DNA of 9,568 nt from an uncultured Actinomycetes bacterium (GTDB taxonomy: Bacteria > Actinomycetota > Actinomycetes > Nanopelagicales > Nanopelagicaceae). The notes under the pieces are model-generated. The model had not been told where the DNA came from, searched no databases, and saw only the letters and a list, made by a program, of their open reading frames with translations. Of the stretch, positions 6,821 to 9,568 are shown in pieces. Location: the NCBI GenBank assembly GCA_903822245.1, contig CAIJOE010000062.1, forward strand, positions 1 to 9,568, read 5' to 3'. The translations under genes were made by a program, and so were the position numbers. Each line of letters opens with the position of its first letter. Position 1 is the first letter of the stretch.

Positions 6821-6847
6821 TAATCGCTATTTCTGAGGCCAAAATCG

Positions 6848-8815
6848 CTACCAGATACGAACGCGCTCTGATTCTGCCAAGAAAAGTGCATCATCTGGCG
6901 TAACACCAAAGGCTTCATAGAACTCATTTAGGTTTCGAACCACTTGGTTGCAACGAAACTCATCTGGTGAGTGGGGATCGGTGGCAACTCGGCGACGAAC
7001 CTCTTCAGCTCGCATCTTTTGGCGCCAGCATTGGGCCCAACCCATAAATAATCTTTGGGCGCCAGTTAGGCCATCAATGACCGGGGCAGCTTTTCCATCT
7101 AGTGAAAGCTCATATGCCTTGATGGCAATAGTTAGGCCACCTAAGTCGCCAATATTTTCACCGATTGTCAAAGCGCCATTGACGTGAACATCTGGGGCTT
7201 CCATAGGATGGAGCTGTTCGTATTGGGCAATTAATTTATTTGCTCGTTTTTCAAATTCAACTCGGTCTAAATCTGTCCACCAGTTATTTAAATTTCCATC
7301 GCCATCATATTTTGAACCTTGATCATCAAAGCCATGGCCAATCTCGTGGCCAATAACCGCGCCAATTCCACCGTAGTTTGCGGCATCATCGGCCTCGAGA
7401 TCAAAAAATGGTGGCTGCAAAATCGCGGCTGGAAAAACAATCTCATTCATACCAGGCATGTAATAAGCATTAACTGTTTGGGGGCTCATAAGCCATTCAG
7501 AGCGATCTACTGGCGCACCGATTTTGGCATACTCATAATCCTGATTGAACTTTGCAACTCGGGCTAAATTGCCAAGTAGGTCATCGCGATTTATTTCCAA
7601 CTTTGAGTAGTCGCGCCATTTATCGGGATAGCCGATCTTGGGTGTGAATTTATCGAGCTTTTCAAAGGCCTTTGTTTTGGTTTGTGGACTCATCCAATTA
7701 AGGGCTGCGATATCTACGCGGTAGGCCTCAATTAGATTAGAAACCAATTCCACCATTCGCTCTTTTGCTGCAGGTGGGAAATGGCGATCTACATAGACCT
7801 GGCCTACTGCCTCGCCCAGTGATCCTTCAACTAGTGAGACCCCGCGCTTCCAACGAGCTTTTAACTCCGGAGTGCCAGATAAAGTAGTTCCGTAGAAACT
7901 AAAGTTCTCATTTACAAATTCACTACTTAGCGCCGATGCCGCACTTGAAAGTAGATGCCAAGTAAGCCAAGAACTCCAGGAGGCAAGATCAAAGTCTGCG
8001 AGCAAAGTGCTGATCTCAGAGAAAAAGGATGGTTGGCGAACGATCACATTTTCCATCACGTGTTTTGGGGTTTGACTAGACAATAGCCACTGCTGCCAAT
8101 CAAATGCCGGGGCACTAGCCACAAGTTGAGCAAAGCTCATCTTGTTATAGGTAAGAGTGGCATCGCGATCTTTTACTTGATCCCAGTGAGTGGCTGCGAT
8201 CTTGCTTTCCAGTGCCAAGATTCGCTTTGCATGCTCCTTGGCATTAGCAATCTTTGCCAGATTAAACATTTTCTCAATGTGGCTGGCAAAGGCGGTTCTA
8301 ATTTCAGCAAATTCTTCTTCCCGGTAGTAAGCCTCATCTGGCAGCGAGAGTCCGGATTGGCCAAGATAGACAATGTTGGTATCTGAAGCCATGTTGTCGG
8401 TGGTGATGTATTGATAGAACAGGCCACCAAGTCCGCGGGCCTCAAACTCACCAAGAACTAAATAGAAATCTTTTTGATTCTCAATGCAAAGTGCGCGATC
8501 CAAATCCTTTTGAATTGGCCTGATGCCTAGTTGCTCAATTGCCGCCTCGGCCATAAAAGAGCCATAGAGGTCACCGACCTTTGCTGCCACACTGCCCGGG
8601 GCGCTATTACTTGCTGCCAAGTCTTCAATGATCTGGCGGACCTGGGCTTCGGCTTGTTGATAGAGAGCATAGAAAGCACCATCGGAGGAGCGGTCTGCTG
8701 GAATTATCGCGTTATCAATCCAGGTCCCATTGACGTGTCGATAGAGATCATCTTGTGGTCGCACCGCCGCCTTGACATGGGCCAGATCAATTCCACTTGC
8801 AAGCTTTGAAGTCAT
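6848..8815 (-). CDS. pepO: M13 family zinc metallopeptidase (PepO/neprilysin type), probably cytoplasmic
   Basis: A 655-residue M13 endopeptidase, full family length. M13 enzymes cleave short peptides on the amino side of hydrophobic residues. The N-terminal M13_N domain starts with PQDDLYRHVNGTWID, typical of bacterial members. The catalytic part has the substrate-binding NAYY motif (449-452), the zinc motif HEIGH (490-494, His490, His494, catalytic Glu491), the third ligand in ENIGD (Glu553, with Asp557), and the conserved C-terminal Trp655. There is no signal peptide or membrane helix, unlike neprilysin, so it likely works in the cytoplasm on imported oligopeptides. It is convergent with the dpp operon; in Lactococcus pepO is known to lie in the opp operon. 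A MarR gene diverges from it. No Shine-Dalgarno at good spacing is visible; a TAGGCT box ends 6 nt before the ATG. Mycobacterial Zmp1 is a homologue. Confidence 0.94.
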   Translation of the reverse strand: MTSKLASGIDLAHVKAAVRPQDDLYRHVNGTWIDNAIIPADRSSDGAFYALYQQAEAQVRQIIEDLAASNSAPGSVAAKVGDLYGSFMAEAAIEQLGIRPIQKDLDRALCIENQKDFYLVLGEFEARGLGGLFYQYITTDNMASDTNIVYLGQSGLSLPDEAYYREEEFAEIRTAFASHIEKMFNLAKIANAKEHAKRILALESKIAATHWDQVKDRDATLTYNKMSFAQLVASAPAFDWQQWLLSSQTPKHVMENVIVRQPSFFSEISTLLADFDLASWSSWLTWHLLSSAASALSSEFVNENFSFYGTTLSGTPELKARWKRGVSLVEGSLGEAVGQVYVDRHFPPAAKERMVELVSNLIEAYRVDIAALNWMSPQTKTKAFEKLDKFTPKIGYPDKWRDYSKLEINRDDLLGNLARVAKFNQDYEYAKIGAPVDRSEWLMSPQTVNAYYMPGMNEIVFPAAILQPPFFDLEADDAANYGGIGAVIGHEIGHGFDDQGSKYDGDGNLNNWWTDLDRVEFEKRANKLIAQYEQLHPMEAPDVHVNGALTIGENIGDLGGLTIAIKAYELSLDGKAAPVIDGLTGAQRLFMGWAQCWRQKMRAEEVRRRVATDPHSPDEFRCNQVVRNLNEFYEAFGVTPDDALFLAESERVRIW

Positions 8816-8821
8816 ACCCCG

Positions 8822-8827
8822 AGCCTA
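8822..8827 (-). promoter_or_regulatory. Candidate -10 of pepO, leaderless spacing
   Basis: On the minus strand TAGGCT (8827-8822) fits TANNNT and lies 6 nt before the pepO ATG. It is a poor match in its middle bases, and a TTATAG overlapping it is an alternative. A TTGTAG (8848-8843) is only 15 bp upstream, so the -35 is uncertain. Confidence 0.3.
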
Positions 8828-8833
8828 TAACAA

Positions 8834-8855
8834 TTGGAAGTACTACAACTTTCAA
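8834..8855. promoter_or_regulatory. Candidate MarR operator in the pepO-marR gap
   Basis: TTGGAAGT (8834-8841) and ACTTTCAA (8848-8855) form an inverted repeat matching at 7 of 8 positions, with 6 bp between. It covers the candidate marR -35 and the spacer up to the -10, and lies upstream of the pepO -10. Size and position suit a dimeric MarR-type repressor acting on both divergent genes. Binding is inferred. Confidence 0.45.
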
Positions 8856-8862
8856 CTAAACT
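8834..8862 (+). promoter_or_regulatory. Promoter of marR, leaderless
   Basis: TTGGAA (8834-8839, 4 of 6 to the -35 consensus), a 17-bp spacer, then TAAACT (8857-8862) as -10. Exactly 6 nt (AATTTC) separate the -10 from the marR ATG at 8869, and there is no Shine-Dalgarno. This is the best promoter-like match in the window. Confidence 0.6.
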
Positions 8863-8868
8863 AATTTC

Positions 8869-9351
8869 ATGTCTCCTAAAGCCAACGCCCCTAAATGGCT
8901 AAATCCCCGCGAGATGAAGGCTTGGCGTTCATACATCATTGCTTCAAGGCGCCTATTAGATGCCCTTGATTCTGATCTGACTGGCCATGATTTGTCGATG
9001 GCAGATTATGAAGTTTTAGCTCAGTTAAGTGATGCCCCAGATCGCCGAATGCGGATGAGTGAATTGGCTGAGATTGCGATGCTTTCCAAATCTCGCCTCT
9101 CCCATCGAATGAAGGTTATGGAAAAGGCTGGCTGGGTAAAGCGCGAAGAATGTGAATCTGATAAGCGCGGCTACTTTGCCGTTATGACCGAAAAGGGTTG
9201 GAAGGCAATTCTCAAAGCTGCCCCAGATCACGTCGATAGTGTGCGCAATAGATTTGTTGATCATCTAACCGTGAAAGACCAAGAAGAGTTAGCCAAGATA
9301 TTTGATCGAGTCCAATCCAGGCTTCGCGATCAATACTTAGATGAGGCTTAA
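8869..9351 (+). CDS. MarR family winged-helix transcriptional regulator
   Basis: A 160-residue protein of standard MarR length. Helices at both ends (about 16-36 and 118-158) would form the dimer interface. The winged helix-turn-helix spans about 45-106: MSELAEIAMLSKSRLSHRM (63-81) holds the helix-turn-helix with recognition helix at about 74-87, followed by EKAGWVKR and the wing ECESDKRGYFAVMTEKG (94-110), whose DKRG and T-x-x-G match the family's DxR and LTxxG pattern. MarR dimers usually repress nearby or divergent genes and release DNA on binding a small ligand or on oxidation. Here Cys95 is the only cysteine; it lies in the wing, unlike the N-terminal sensing Cys of OhrR. The gene diverges from pepO across 53 bp containing a palindrome, so control of pepO and of itself is likely, but the ligand is unknown. 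Confidence 0.9.
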   Translation: MSPKANAPKWLNPREMKAWRSYIIASRRLLDALDSDLTGHDLSMADYEVLAQLSDAPDRRMRMSELAEIAMLSKSRLSHRMKVMEKAGWVKREECESDKRGYFAVMTEKGWKAILKAAPDHVDSVRNRFVDHLTVKDQEELAKIFDRVQSRLRDQYLDEA

Positions 9352-9369
9352 GAAAAAAATATAGGAATT

Positions 9370-9407
9370 AAAAAAGACCCGCTACTTTCGTAGCGGGTCT
9401 TTTCTTT
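9370..9407. terminator. Bidirectional terminator between marR and the basic-tail gene
   Basis: GACCCGCTAC (9376-9385) pairs perfectly with GTAGCGGGTC (9390-9399) around a TTTC loop. Six A lie before the stem and TTTTCTTT after it, so each strand has a stem followed by a T-run. It can end both the plus-strand marR and the minus-strand gene that stops at 9420. Confidence 0.92.
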
Positions 9408-9419
9408 AAACTGCTTTGA

Positions 9420-9568
9420 CTACTTTGCAGCAGCCTTCTTGCGACGACGCTTCTTTGGAGCAGCTGAAGCAGCTGCTGCCTTCTTGCGACGACGCTTTGG
9501 AGCAGCCTTCTTAGCTGCTGCCTTCTTGCGACGCTTTGGAGCAGCCTTCTTAGCAGCTGCCTTCTTGC
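9420..9568 (-). CDS. C-terminal tail of a Lys/Arg/Ala-rich, probably nucleoid-associated protein (partial)
   Basis: The minus strand has an open frame entering at the window edge and stopping at TAG 9422-9420. The 48 visible residues are only Lys, Arg, Ala, Pro and one Ser, ending KKRRRKKAAAK. Such tails occur on actinobacterial HU proteins (HupB/HupS) and on histone H1-like proteins, where they bind DNA loosely. The tail is built of units of the form KKAAAKKAAPKRR. Codons are strongly selected (AAG for Lys, GCT/GCA for Ala, CGT/CGC for Arg) and a strong terminator follows, which suggests an abundant protein. The folded domain lies outside the window, so a ribosomal protein or another basic-tailed DNA- or RNA-binding protein cannot be excluded. 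Confidence 0.75.
   Translation of the reverse strand, partial: KKAAAKKAAPKRRKKAAAKKAAPKRRRKKAAAASAAPKKRRRKKAAAK
9423..9566 (-). repeat. Degenerate in-frame tandem repeat coding for a basic tail, 39-45 bp units
   Basis: Read on the minus strand: a 13-residue unit KKAAAKKAAPKRR (9566-9528), a 14-residue unit with one extra Arg (9527-9486), a 15-residue divergent unit KKAAAASAAPKKRRR (9485-9441) and a final partial KKAAAK (9440-9423). All length changes are whole codons. More units probably lie beyond the edge. Confidence 0.85.

Noticed and set aside
6948..8809. Several plus-strand and one minus-strand open frames of 79-93 residues inside pepO
   Set aside because: They overlap a full-length M13 peptidase with all catalytic motifs and resemble no known protein; they are shadows of the coding sequence.
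1..9568. A defence system, CRISPR array, mobile element or other novel cassette
   Set aside because: All long reading frames belong to known housekeeping or transport families, gaps are short, and no direct repeats outside the basic tail, terminal inverted repeats or transposase-like genes were seen.

Overview
The window looks like a compact, moderately AT-rich actinobacterial chromosome, possibly a freshwater acI/Nanopelagicales-type genome. That placement is inference. It rests on an actinobacterial-style Tgt with a long insertion after the SGGFQ motif, very short intergenic gaps, a Lys/Arg/Ala-rich tail like actinobacterial HU or H1-like proteins, and several start codons that sit 6-7 nt after a TANNNT box with no Shine-Dalgarno sequence (leaderless genes). 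No IS element, tRNA, rRNA, CRISPR array or phage gene was seen.

Layout: (1) 1-872, minus: 5' part of tgt (tRNA-guanine transglycosylase), cut by the window edge. (2) 891-6794, plus: a complete peptide-type ABC importer in the order DppC permease, substrate-binding protein, DppB permease, DppD ATPase, DppF ATPase. The two permeases are separated by the binding-protein gene, and a strong hairpin terminator plus a fresh promoter divides the locus into C-A and B-D-F blocks. (3) 6848-8815, minus: a cytoplasmic M13 (PepO/neprilysin family) zinc oligopeptidase, convergent with the transporter. (4) 8869-9351, plus: a MarR-type regulator divergent from pepO. A palindrome in the 53-bp gap is a candidate operator. 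(5) 9420-9568, minus: the C-terminal tail of a basic, repeat-containing, probably nucleoid-associated protein, separated from marR by a bidirectional terminator.

How the genes work together: the binding protein captures extracellular peptides, DppB/DppC form the pore, DppD/DppF drive import with ATP, and PepO, which has no signal peptide, would cut imported oligopeptides inside the cell. The MarR protein is placed to control pepO and itself. This is a peptide scavenging unit. tgt and the last gene are housekeeping neighbours.

I did not find a clearly new biological system. The most interesting signals are regulatory: a shared, nearly symmetric -10 element that appears to start two leaderless genes in opposite directions (tgt and dppC); a repeated TANNNT-N6/7-ATG architecture at five starts; a terminator/restart device after the binding-protein gene; and a MarR operator candidate.
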